DNA of 6,957 nt, from contig JAJYSQ010000081.1 in NCBI GenBank assembly GCA_021793495.1, positions 1-6,957 of the forward strand, read 5' to 3'. This DNA comes from Actinomycetes bacterium (GTDB lineage: Bacteria > Actinomycetota > Actinomycetes > JAJYSQ01). The notes beneath the pieces were generated by a model. It worked only from the letters and a program-made list of their open reading frames with translations. It did not search any database and was not told the DNA's origin. Positions 1-5,713 of the stretch are shown piece by piece; position 1 is the stretch's first letter; the number at the start of each line of letters is the position of its first letter. The position numbers and the translations under genes were made by a program.

Positions 1-237
1 CGATCTGAGCAGGTGCTGGTCGAGACGGATGCACCCTTCCTCGCACCGGTGCCCTACCGGGGGCGGCCGAACGCGTCCTGCCTGGTCCCGTGGACCGTGC
101 GGGCGATGGCGACGGTGCGTGACGAGGACCTCGACGAGCTGTGCGCGGCCATTGCGACCACCAGCGAACGGGTCTTCGGCCCCTGGAGCTCGCCCGTGCC
201 GGCGGATGCCGGACACGGTCAGGTCCAGGCGGAATAG
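1..237 (+). CDS. tatD: TatD-family metal-dependent deoxyribonuclease, C-terminal fragment
   Basis: This is the last 78 residues of a TatD-family hydrolase; the 5' part lies outside the window and the frame is open from base 1. The family are TIM-barrel, divalent-metal-dependent nucleases (3'-5' exonuclease activity has been shown for the E. coli enzyme). The diagnostic C-terminal block is visible at residues 5-20 of the fragment: VLVETDAPFLAPVPYRGRPN. The Asp of ETD (residue 10) is the expected metal ligand at the end of a barrel strand, and the following APVPYRG loop is near-invariant in the family. The rest, about residues 45-65, is the usual final helix carrying the TTSERVFG-like motif before a short non-conserved tail. 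tatD directly upstream of rpfB and rsmA is the standard actinobacterial order. Family assignment is very secure; the cellular substrate is not shown by the sequence. Confidence 0.93.
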   Translation, partial: RSEQVLVETDAPFLAPVPYRGRPNASCLVPWTVRAMATVRDEDLDELCAAIATTSERVFGPWSSPVPADAGHGQVQAE

Positions 238-351
238 CCGCTCCCTCCACTTTGGTGGTAGCCAGCCCGTTGCGTCCATATTCCTCCCCCACACAACGTG
301 GTCGAGGTCACACAGAGAGTGTCGGTTCCTCCACAAGACTGAGCGGAAGGG

Positions 352-381
352 TTGGCGGACCCGTCCTGCCTGGGGTAGCGT
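352..381 (+). promoter_or_regulatory. Candidate sigma-70-type promoter for rpfB
   Basis: TTGGCG at 352-357 (4 of 6 matches to TTGACA) and TAGCGT at 376-381 (matching the TAnnnT pattern favoured in actinobacteria) are separated by an 18 bp spacer. Transcription would begin near 387-391, about 30 nt before the first strand of the inverted repeat at 421. The placement fits a leader of roughly 130 nt ahead of GTG 523. This is pattern matching by eye in GC-rich DNA, where chance hits are common. Confidence 0.38.
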
Positions 382-420
382 CGCTCGCCTGACCGCCGGG
401 GTGGGGAAGCTCCGGGTGGT

Positions 421-513
421 GCAGGTCCCGATCGCGTGCGCCGCGGCGGCATGAGTGCCGTGGCGCGTCGGATCCTGCCCACGCGTGCCCCCCTGCCCGG
501 GACCTGCGAGGTC
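421..513 (+). promoter_or_regulatory. Nested inverted repeats: possible cis-acting RNA switch in the rpfB leader
   Basis: A perfect 10 bp inverted repeat (GCAGGTCCCG 421-430 with CGGGACCTGC 498-507) encloses two more stems. CGCGTG 433-438 pairs with CACGCG 480-485. GCGCCGCGGC 438-447 pairs with GCCGTGGCGC 457-466 with one G-U wobble, leaving a 9-base loop 448-456 that contains ATG 451. The 3' strand of the outer stem is also part of a short competing hairpin, GACCT 501-505 with AGGTC 509-513. That hairpin would cover the purine-rich stretch just before GTG 523. A further competing pairing is 396-406 with 490-500. I compared it by memory with c-di-AMP (ydaO) and cobalamin riboswitch cores and found no convincing match. 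A leader RNA switch controlling the rpfB operon has been reported in Mycobacterium tuberculosis, which makes a functional element plausible here; homology between the two is not shown. Confidence 0.45.
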
Positions 514-518
514 TGGAG
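508..518 (+). promoter_or_regulatory. Shine-Dalgarno-like stretch deciding the rpfB start
   Basis: GAGG at 508-511 and GGAG at 515-518 lie 11 and 4 bases before GTG 523. By contrast, the 20 bases before ATG 451 are almost purely C and G with no purine-rich core, and GTG 436 has only AGGT at 424-427. The relative strength of these sites is the main sequence argument for using GTG 523. Confidence 0.4.
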
Positions 519-522
519 CACC

Positions 523-1830
523 GTGTCGAGCACGTTGTCACCGTCACTCCCGTCACCCCAGCCCACCGACCTGGACCACCTCTCAGCACCCCACCAGACC
601 CGGGCACCCCGCTCGGCAGCGGAGCCCGACCCGCGCAGCGGGATCCGCCACCTCCGGCACCGCAACTCTGCCCACCACACGGGCCTGCACCGGGCCCGCC
701 CTGCGCATCGGGCGGCTCGCCCCCTTGCTGTCGTCGTGCAAGCCGCCGTCATGGCCAGCTTGGTTGCGGGCGCAACGGCATACATCGGCCTCGAGCACTC
801 CGTGACCGTGTCCGTCGACGGCCACGCCCACCACGTGCACGGCTTCGGCCGGACCGTCGGCGCCATGCTCGCCCAGGCCGGGATCCCGGTGGGTCCGCAC
901 GACACGGTGTGGCCATCAGCCAGCTCTCCGGTGCACGATGGCGAGACGGTGCTGGTCCGGTACGGCCGCCCGCTACGGCTGACCGTCGACGGGCGGACCA
1001 GCACGGTGTGGACGACGGCGGTCAGCGTCTCGGGCGCTCTGGACCAGTTCGGTCTGCGGGCTGAGGGTGCTTACGTCTCGGTCTCCCGGTCGATGCCGAT
1101 CGGGCGCACCGGTCTTGCCGTGACGGTCCGTCTGCCCGTGCCGGTGACCGTGCTGGCCGACGGCAAGAGGTACGTGCTGAGCACGAGCTCACCCACGGTG
1201 GGTGGCGTGCTTGCGCAGCTCGGCATCACCCTTCGTGCTGCCGACACCGTCTCGGCCCCGTTGTCGGCCGCGCCGAGCGAGGGGCAGGTGATCACGGTCG
1301 ACCGGGTGCATGGTCGGCTGGTCAACGTCGACCAGTGGATCCCGTATACAACGACCCGCCAACCCGACCCCAACGTGGCGGCCGGTACCAGTCGGGTCGA
1401 GCAGGCTGGCGCGCTGGGGCTTCGGATCCTCACCTACCGCGACACCCTGGTCAACGGGCACGTCACGAAGCATGTGCTGATCGGCACCAACGTCAGCGTG
1501 CAGCCCACCGCCCAGGTGATCGCGTACGGGACGTGGCGGCCGGTGGCCTCGATCTCCTACGTGGCCCAGAGCTCTGGCGGGTCCGGGGTGTCCGGGTTGG
1601 ACTGGGCGGGGCTGGCGGCTTGCGAGTCCGGCGGGAACCCCTCGGCGGTGAACTGGTCGGGGCCGTACTACGGGCTCTACCAGTTTCTGCTCGGCACGTG
1701 GCAGTCGGTCGGTGGCTCCGGCCTGCCCAACCAGGCATCTCCGGCTGAGCAGACCTACCGGGCTCAGCTGCTCTACCAGCGCTCCGGTGCCGGCCAGTGG
1801 CCGGTCTGCGGGTCCCGGCTCTACCGCTGA
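523..1830 (+). CDS. rpfB: Resuscitation-promoting factor RpfB (peptidoglycan-cleaving, lysozyme-like)
   Basis: Rpf proteins are muralytic enzymes, working outside the membrane, that stimulate regrowth of dormant actinobacteria. From GTG 523 the protein has 435 residues. The N-terminus is long, Pro/His/Arg-rich and cytoplasmic. It is followed by one membrane segment at about residues 67-90 with a basic flank, so it is a signal anchor without a lipobox. DUF348 repeats follow at about 93-132, 151-188 and 207-246, then a G5 domain (about 257-337), a Gly/Ser linker, and the Rpf domain at 358-434. The Rpf domain shows WAGLAACESGGNP with the catalytic Glu368, YYGLYQFLLGTW, and the conserved Cys pair Cys367/Cys429. 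Domain order and length match the RpfB class rather than the shorter RpfA/C/D/E types. Alternative starts are GTG 436 (464 aa) and ATG 451 (459 aa); 523 is preferred because of its ribosome-binding site and because the others sit inside strong inverted repeats. The family call is secure; the start is moderately so. Confidence 0.95.
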   Translation: MSSTLSPSLPSPQPTDLDHLSAPHQTRAPRSAAEPDPRSGIRHLRHRNSAHHTGLHRARPAHRAARPLAVVVQAAVMASLVAGATAYIGLEHSVTVSVDGHAHHVHGFGRTVGAMLAQAGIPVGPHDTVWPSASSPVHDGETVLVRYGRPLRLTVDGRTSTVWTTAVSVSGALDQFGLRAEGAYVSVSRSMPIGRTGLAVTVRLPVPVTVLADGKRYVLSTSSPTVGGVLAQLGITLRAADTVSAPLSAAPSEGQVITVDRVHGRLVNVDQWIPYTTTRQPDPNVAAGTSRVEQAGALGLRILTYRDTLVNGHVTKHVLIGTNVSVQPTAQVIAYGTWRPVASISYVAQSSGGSGVSGLDWAGLAACESGGNPSAVNWSGPYYGLYQFLLGTWQSVGGSGLPNQASPAEQTYRAQLLYQRSGAGQWPVCGSRLYR

Positions 1831-1872
1831 CCTGTCGGGATGGCGATCGCGGTGGCAGCCTGACCCCGGCCG

Positions 1873-1887
1873 TAGCATGACCGGGTG
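1873..1887 (+). promoter_or_regulatory. Candidate -10 element for a leaderless rsmA transcript
   Basis: TAGCAT at 1873-1878 fits the actinobacterial TAnnnT -10 pattern and ends six bases before GTG 1885, so transcription would start at or next to the G of the start codon. There is no Shine-Dalgarno sequence in the 20 bases upstream of that GTG, as expected for a leaderless message. No good -35 hexamer was found about 17 bp upstream. Leaderless genes are frequent in actinobacteria. Confidence 0.42.
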
Positions 1888-2760
1888 GAACCAGGTTCGG
1901 ACGGACTGCTCAGCCCGGCCGACCTGCGGCGGATCGCTGGACGGCTGGACCTGCGGCCCACCAAACGGTGGGGACAGAACTTCGTGATCGATCCCAACAC
2001 GGTGCGCCGCATCGTCCGGCTGGCTCAGCTGCGTGACGACGATGTGGTTCTTGAGGTGGGCCCGGGCCTGGGTTCGCTCACCCTGGGGCTGCTGCCCCGG
2101 GTTGCGGCGGTGCACGCGGTGGAGATCGACCCGGTGCTGGCCGAGGCGCTGCCCGCGACGGTGCTCGACCGGCTGCCGGGGCACACCGACCGGCTGACCG
2201 TGCACGCCAGCGATGCCACCCGGTTGCGTGGGCTGCCCGGTCGAGCGCCGACCGTGCTGGTGGCCAACCTGCCCTACAACGTGGCGGTGCCGGTCGTGCT
2301 GCACCTGCTGGGTGCCTTCCCGGGGCTGCGGGCCGGCCTGGTGATGGTGCAGGCCGAGGTCGCCGATCGGCTCGCGGCGGCCCCCGGCGAGCCGGCGTAC
2401 GGAGTGCCCTCGGCGAAGCTGGCGTGGTATGCCTCGGCGTGGCGGGCCGGATCGGTGCCGGCCCGCGTCTTCTGGCCGGTGCCTCGGGTGGCCTCGGGGC
2501 TGGTCGGGTTCGCTGCGCGGACCCCGCCGGCCTGCCGGGCTGGACGGGACGAGGTGTTCGCGGCGGTGGACGCGGCGTTCGCCCAGCGTCGGAAGATGCT
2601 GCGGGGTGCATTGGCCGGGTGGGCGGGTTCGTCCGCTCGGGCCGAGGAGCTCGTGCGCAGTGTCGGGATCGACCCGATGTCCCGGGGGGAGACCCTGGCG
2701 ATCGACCAGTTCGCCCGGCTGGCCGACGCCGGTGCCCGAGGGCAGGGCATCGATGTCTGA
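1885..2760 (+). CDS. rsmA: 16S rRNA (adenine1518-N6/adenine1519-N6)-dimethyltransferase RsmA
   Basis: RsmA (KsgA) uses S-adenosylmethionine to dimethylate the two adjacent adenines in the 3'-terminal hairpin of 16S rRNA, a late check in 30S assembly; loss gives kasugamycin resistance. The 291 residues match the usual family length of about 270-300. Visible motifs in order are KRWGQNFVID near residues 28-37; the SAM-binding EVGPGLG at 57-63; VEIDP with the ribose-binding acidic Glu80; the acidic NASD-like segment ASDATRL; the catalytic motif IV NLPYN at 128-132; FWPVPRVASGLVGF; and the C-terminal AFAQRRKMLRGAL helix that contacts rRNA. GTG 1885 is chosen because it gives the expected N-terminal length and follows a -10-like hexamer. 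It lies 54 bp after rpfB, with no convincing terminator between, and overlaps ispE by 8 bp. All expected catalytic residues are present. Confidence 0.96.
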   Translation: MEPGSDGLLSPADLRRIAGRLDLRPTKRWGQNFVIDPNTVRRIVRLAQLRDDDVVLEVGPGLGSLTLGLLPRVAAVHAVEIDPVLAEALPATVLDRLPGHTDRLTVHASDATRLRGLPGRAPTVLVANLPYNVAVPVVLHLLGAFPGLRAGLVMVQAEVADRLAAAPGEPAYGVPSAKLAWYASAWRAGSVPARVFWPVPRVASGLVGFAARTPPACRAGRDEVFAAVDAAFAQRRKMLRGALAGWAGSSARAEELVRSVGIDPMSRGETLAIDQFARLADAGARGQGIDV

Positions 2761-3703
2761 GCGTCCGGGCACCAGCGCGGTCGACGAGGTCACGGTGCAC
2801 GCACCGGCCAAGATCAACCTGCAGCTGTCGGTGGGCGCGACGCGTCTGGACGGCTACCACGACCTGGTCAGCGTGTTCCAGGCGGTCTCGCTGTACGACG
2901 ACGTGGTGGCTCGGCGGGCCGACGGGGTCTCGATCAGCGTGTTCGGCCCGGACGCCGACCAGGTGCCGGTGGACGGTGAGAACCTTGCGGTCCGGGCGGC
3001 GGTGCTCCTGGCCCGCCACGCCGGGGTGCCCGCGGACGTCGAGCTCGAGCTGCGCAAGCAGATCCCGGTGGCCGGGGGGATGGCCGGTGGCAGTGCCGAT
3101 GCCGCCGGTGCCCTGGTGGCCTGCGACGCGCTGTGGGGCACCGGAGTGGGTCGCGCCGAGCTGCTGCGGCTGGCCGCCCAGCTCGGCTCGGACGTGCCCT
3201 TCGCACTGTTCGGCGGCACCGCGGTCGGCCTGGGCCGTGGTGAGCGGCTCAGTGCGGCACTCGCGCGCGGCCAGTACCACTGGGTGCTGGGCGTGGCGAC
3301 GCAGGGATTGTCCACGCCGGAGGTGTTCGCCGAGCACGACCGGCTCCGCACCGGCCGGGTACGCCCTGAGCCCGCGGTGTCCACCCTGCTGATGGCCGCG
3401 CTGCGCAGTGGGGACGCCGTGGCTCTCGGGCAGTCGTTGAGCAACGACCTCGACCAGGCCGCGGCCCACCTGCGACCGGGGATCGCCCAGGTGCTGGAGC
3501 TCGGTCGGTCAGGTGGGGCGCTGGGTGGACTGGTGTCCGGCTCCGGGCCCACGGTCGCGCTGCTCGCCCGGGATGCCGACCATGCCCGTACGCTGGCCGA
3601 GTCGCTGGAGCGTGCCGGGTCCTGTGATCGCGTGCTGCGGGCGCACGGTCCGGTGCACGGCGCCCGGCTGCTGGTCGAGCCTGGTCCGCTGGAGCGGCCG
3701 TGA
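2753..3703 (+). CDS. ispE: 4-diphosphocytidyl-2-C-methyl-D-erythritol kinase
   Basis: IspE phosphorylates the 2-hydroxyl of CDP-methylerythritol with ATP in the cytoplasm, the fourth enzymatic step of the MEP isoprenoid pathway, which supplies polyprenyl carriers for cell-wall synthesis. The 316-residue GHMP kinase shows HAPAKINLQLSVG (residues 16-28) with the catalytic Lys20 and RLDGYHDLVSVFQAV for substrate binding. It also has the glycine-rich ATP loop PVAGGMAGGSADAAGAL starting at residue 105, LGSDVPF with the catalytic Asp147, and the C-terminal GHMP motif VSGSGPTVALL. Length is close to mycobacterial IspE. ATG 2753 is chosen because it begins within the last codons of rsmA (ATGTCTGA overlap), is preceded by a GAGGGCAGGG purine run, and gives a normal N-terminus; the frame stays open upstream but that part is not IspE-like. 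It overlaps the ABC-F gene by 4 bp. Confidence 0.96.
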   Translation: MSERPGTSAVDEVTVHAPAKINLQLSVGATRLDGYHDLVSVFQAVSLYDDVVARRADGVSISVFGPDADQVPVDGENLAVRAAVLLARHAGVPADVELELRKQIPVAGGMAGGSADAAGALVACDALWGTGVGRAELLRLAAQLGSDVPFALFGGTAVGLGRGERLSAALARGQYHWVLGVATQGLSTPEVFAEHDRLRTGRVRPEPAVSTLLMAALRSGDAVALGQSLSNDLDQAAAHLRPGIAQVLELGRSGGALGGLVSGSGPTVALLARDADHARTLAESLERAGSCDRVLRAHGPVHGARLLVEPGPLERP

Positions 3704-5616
3704 GCCCGCCCGAGGTGCTGGTCGGCCTGGATGCGGCGACCAAGGCCTACGGCACCCAGGTGCTCCTGGACGCGGTGAGCCTGGGGGTGCGGACCGGGGA
3801 TCGAATCGGGGTGGTGGGGCCCAACGGAGCCGGGAAGTCGACGCTGCTGGCACTGCTTGCCGGAGCACAGACCCCGGACGCCGGGAGGGTCTGGCGGATG
3901 GCGGGGGTCTCCGTAGGGCTGCTCGCCCAAGGGGACCCGGGTGGGGACGACCCGGCAGCTCTGGGACCCGCGCTGGCCGGGGTCGACCTGCCGGGGGTCG
4001 ACCTGTCCGCCGGGGCCTCGACGGTCGGTGAGTACGTGGTCGGCGGGCGCGAGGTCCACGAGTGGGCCGGCGACGCCCGGGTCCGCTCGGTGCTCGACGG
4101 GTTGTTCGGCGGCGTGGGCATGCCTGGGCTTCCGCAGGGCCCGACCACCTCGCTGGCGACCTTGTCCGGTGGGGAGCGCCGTCGCGTGCAGCTCGCCCGG
4201 TTATTGGTGGGTCGCACCGACCAGCTGCTGGTCCTCGACGAGCCGACCAACCACCTGGACCTGGAGGCCGTCGGGTGGCTGGCCGAGTACCTCACCGAGG
4301 CTCCCGGGCTGCGCCGCGGAGCCCTGGTGGTCGCCACCCACGACCGTTGGTTCCTCGACGCCGCGTGCCGGGACACGTGGGAGGTCCACGACGGCACCGT
4401 GGACGCCTACGAGGGCGGGTACGCCGCGTACGTGCTGGCCCGAGCGGAGCGTGCTCGGATCGCCTCGGCGACCGAGGCGCGACGGGCCAACCTGCTGCGC
4501 AAGGAGCTGGCCTGGTTGCGCCGGGGCGCGCCGGCCCGGACCAGCAAGCCACGCTTCCGGTTGGACGCGGCCGCGACGCTGATCGCCGACGAGCCGCCGC
4601 CACGAGACCGGGTCGCGCTCGCCGGCTTCGCGGCTGCCCGCCTGGGCCGTACGGTCCTGGAGCTGGAGGACGTGAGCCTGCGGCTGGGCGGACGCTCGCT
4701 GCTGGAGCAGGTCACCTGGAGACTGGGACCGGGTGACCGGGTGGGCGTGGTGGGGGCGAACGGTGCGGGCAAGACCAGCCTGCTGCGACTGCTGGTCGGC
4801 CAGCTGGCGCCCCAGTCCGGGCGGGTGGTTCGCGGGGCCAGCGTCGTCCTGGGGTACCTGCCGCAGGCCGGGCTCACCCTCGACCCGGGGCTGCGCGCGC
4901 TGGAGGCGGTCGAGCAGGTTGCCCGTGAGGTGACGATCGCCGGACGCACCGTCGGGGCCTCGTCGCTGCTGGAGACGTTCGGGCTGGGCGGTCAGCGTTC
5001 CTGGACCCGGCTGGGCGAGCTTTCCGGTGGCCAGCGTCGCCGCGTGGGCCTGTTGTGCGTGCTGATGGGTGGGGCGAACGTCCTGGTCCTGGACGAGCCG
5101 ACCAACGACCTGGACGTGGAGACCCTGACCGCGCTGGAGGACGTCCTGGACTCCTGGGCAGGGACTCTGGTCGTGGTCACCCACGACCGATATGTGCTGG
5201 AACGGGTGACCGACCGGGTGGTGGGACTGTTCGGCGATGGGCAGGTGCGCGACCTGCCGGGCGGGGTCGACGAGTTCCTGCGCCGACGTGCGGAACTGGC
5301 TACCCGGAATGCCCGTGGTGCCGGTTCCGCGCCCTTGGCCGACCGGCCCGCGCCACCACGGGCCGACGCCGCTGGCTTGCGGGCCGCCGGCAAGGAGCTC
5401 ACGCGGATCGAGCGGGCCTTGGCGCGCCTCGAGGCCGTCCAGGTCGGCCTGCACGAGCAGATGGTCGCGCACGCTACCGACCACGAACGTCTCGCCCGGC
5501 TCAATGGTGAGCTCATGGCCCTGGCCGAGGAACGAGCTCGGCTCGAGGAGACGTGGCTGGCCGTCGGCTCGGCACTCGAGGAAGCCGCCGCATCGGACCC
5601 GACCGGGCGAGCCTGA
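3700..5616 (+). CDS. ABC-F family ATPase, Uup/EttA-like, with C-terminal coiled coil
   Basis: The 638-residue protein has two ABC ATPase domains and no membrane segments, the mark of the ABC-F class that acts on ribosomes rather than in transport. Domain 1 has Walker A GPNGAGKST (40-48), signature LSGGE (155-159), Walker B LLVLDEPTNHLD with Asp180 and Glu181, and the switch THDRWFL. A basic linker of about 60 residues (around 245-305) corresponds to the P-site tRNA interaction region. Domain 2 has Walker A GANGAGKTS (352-360), LSGGQ (441-445), VLVLDEPTNDLD with Asp465 and Glu466, and THDRYVL. Residues of about 560-630 are Leu/Glu/Arg-rich with coiled-coil character, as in Uup. GTG 3700 overlaps the ispE stop as GTGA, with GGAG at 3691-3694 as ribosome-binding site. 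Both ATPase sites look intact. Whether it is a housekeeping translation factor or an antibiotic-resistance ABC-F cannot be decided; the conserved location favours housekeeping. Confidence 0.9.
   Translation: MSPPEVLVGLDAATKAYGTQVLLDAVSLGVRTGDRIGVVGPNGAGKSTLLALLAGAQTPDAGRVWRMAGVSVGLLAQGDPGGDDPAALGPALAGVDLPGVDLSAGASTVGEYVVGGREVHEWAGDARVRSVLDGLFGGVGMPGLPQGPTTSLATLSGGERRRVQLARLLVGRTDQLLVLDEPTNHLDLEAVGWLAEYLTEAPGLRRGALVVATHDRWFLDAACRDTWEVHDGTVDAYEGGYAAYVLARAERARIASATEARRANLLRKELAWLRRGAPARTSKPRFRLDAAATLIADEPPPRDRVALAGFAAARLGRTVLELEDVSLRLGGRSLLEQVTWRLGPGDRVGVVGANGAGKTSLLRLLVGQLAPQSGRVVRGASVVLGYLPQAGLTLDPGLRALEAVEQVAREVTIAGRTVGASSLLETFGLGGQRSWTRLGELSGGQRRRVGLLCVLMGGANVLVLDEPTNDLDVETLTALEDVLDSWAGTLVVVTHDRYVLERVTDRVVGLFGDGQVRDLPGGVDEFLRRRAELATRNARGAGSAPLADRPAPPRADAAGLRAAGKELTRIERALARLEAVQVGLHEQMVAHATDHERLARLNGELMALAEERARLEETWLAVGSALEEAAASDPTGRA
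3979..4008 (+). repeat. 15 bp tandem duplication inside the ABC-F gene
   Basis: GGGGTCGACCTG occurs at 3979-3990 and again at 3994-4005, two 15 bp units in tandem. They encode GVDLP followed by GVDLS (residues 94-103) in a variable loop between Walker A and the signature motif of ABC domain 1. The period keeps the frame. It is probably a small slippage duplication in a tolerant surface insertion. Confidence 0.7.
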
Positions 5617-5640
5617 TCCTGCCGCCCCTGCGGTCGGGTC
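5596..5640. terminator. Candidate bidirectional terminator hairpin between convergent units
   Basis: GACCCGACCG at 5596-5605 and CGGTCGGGTC at 5631-5640 form a perfect 10 bp inverted repeat around a 25-base loop. The left arm lies within the last codons of the ABC-F gene and the stop codon is in the loop. No T-run follows on either strand, which is usual for actinobacterial hairpin terminators. Its place between two converging genes supports the call. The long loop is the main weakness. Confidence 0.5.
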
Positions 5641-5657
5641 AGGGGTCTCGACGAGCG

Positions 5658-5683
5658 GCCTGGTCCTGCGGCCTAGGCCAGGC
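5658..5683. repeat. Second small inverted repeat with a GGCCTAGGCC palindrome
   Basis: GCCTGG 5658-5663 pairs with CCAGGC 5678-5683, and a perfect 10 bp palindrome GGCCTAGGCC sits at 5670-5679 inside and across the right arm. It lies between the stop codons of the convergent genes and may help terminate the minus-strand transcript. The stem is short and chance pairing is possible. Confidence 0.3.
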
Positions 5684-5713
5684 GCGCGACGCCGTGGGGA
5701 AGGAAGGGGTGTC

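Larger units (their letters stand above)
238..522 (+). other. tatD-rpfB intergenic region and probable rpfB 5' leader
   Basis: This 285 bp stretch carries no convincing gene. Bases 238-350 are less GC-rich than the neighbours, with a short hairpin (CCAC 247-250 with GTGG 255-258) that is too weak to call a terminator. A second, weaker promoter-like pair also lies here (TTGGTG 252-257 and CATATT 277-282, spacer 19). Bases 352-381 hold the better promoter candidate, and 421-513 hold nested inverted repeats. Two in-frame start codons for rpfB, GTG 436 and ATG 451, fall inside the structured part. I therefore treat the segment from about 388 to 522 as untranslated leader. If ATG 451 were the true start, the last 72 bases would be coding. 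Confidence 0.6.

Noticed and set aside
246..258. Terminator for tatD at CCAC-TTTG-GTGG
   Set aside because: The stem is only 4 bp and no longer extension or T-run exists; this would not be a stable terminator.
306..323. MtrA- or CRP-like operator at GTCACACAGAGAGTGTC
   Set aside because: Only one GTCACA half-site and a 4 bp inverted repeat (ACAC/GTGT) are present; no properly spaced second half-site, so support is too thin.
391..470. Possible c-di-AMP (ydaO) or cobalamin riboswitch, because of GACCGCCGG, GGGGAAG and GGTGGTG fragments
   Set aside because: The A-rich conserved parts of the ydaO core and the cobalamin B12 box are missing. The similarity is limited to GC-rich words.
2429..2752. 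Open extension of the ispE frame upstream into rsmA
   Set aside because: It covers conserved rsmA coding sequence in another frame and encodes Arg/Gly/Ser-rich sequence unlike IspE; the kinase motifs begin just after ATG 2753.
1189..2817. Long open minus-strand frame of 542 codons across rpfB and rsmA
   Set aside because: It lies antisense to two securely identified genes, has a low-complexity Arg/Pro/Gly/His composition and no recognisable motif. Long antisense frames are expected in very GC-rich coding DNA.
2078..3469. Second long minus-strand frame of 463 codons across rsmA and ispE
   Set aside because: Antisense to conserved catalytic motifs of both genes, and Pro/Arg/Ala-rich without domain features, so it is a by-product of codon bias.
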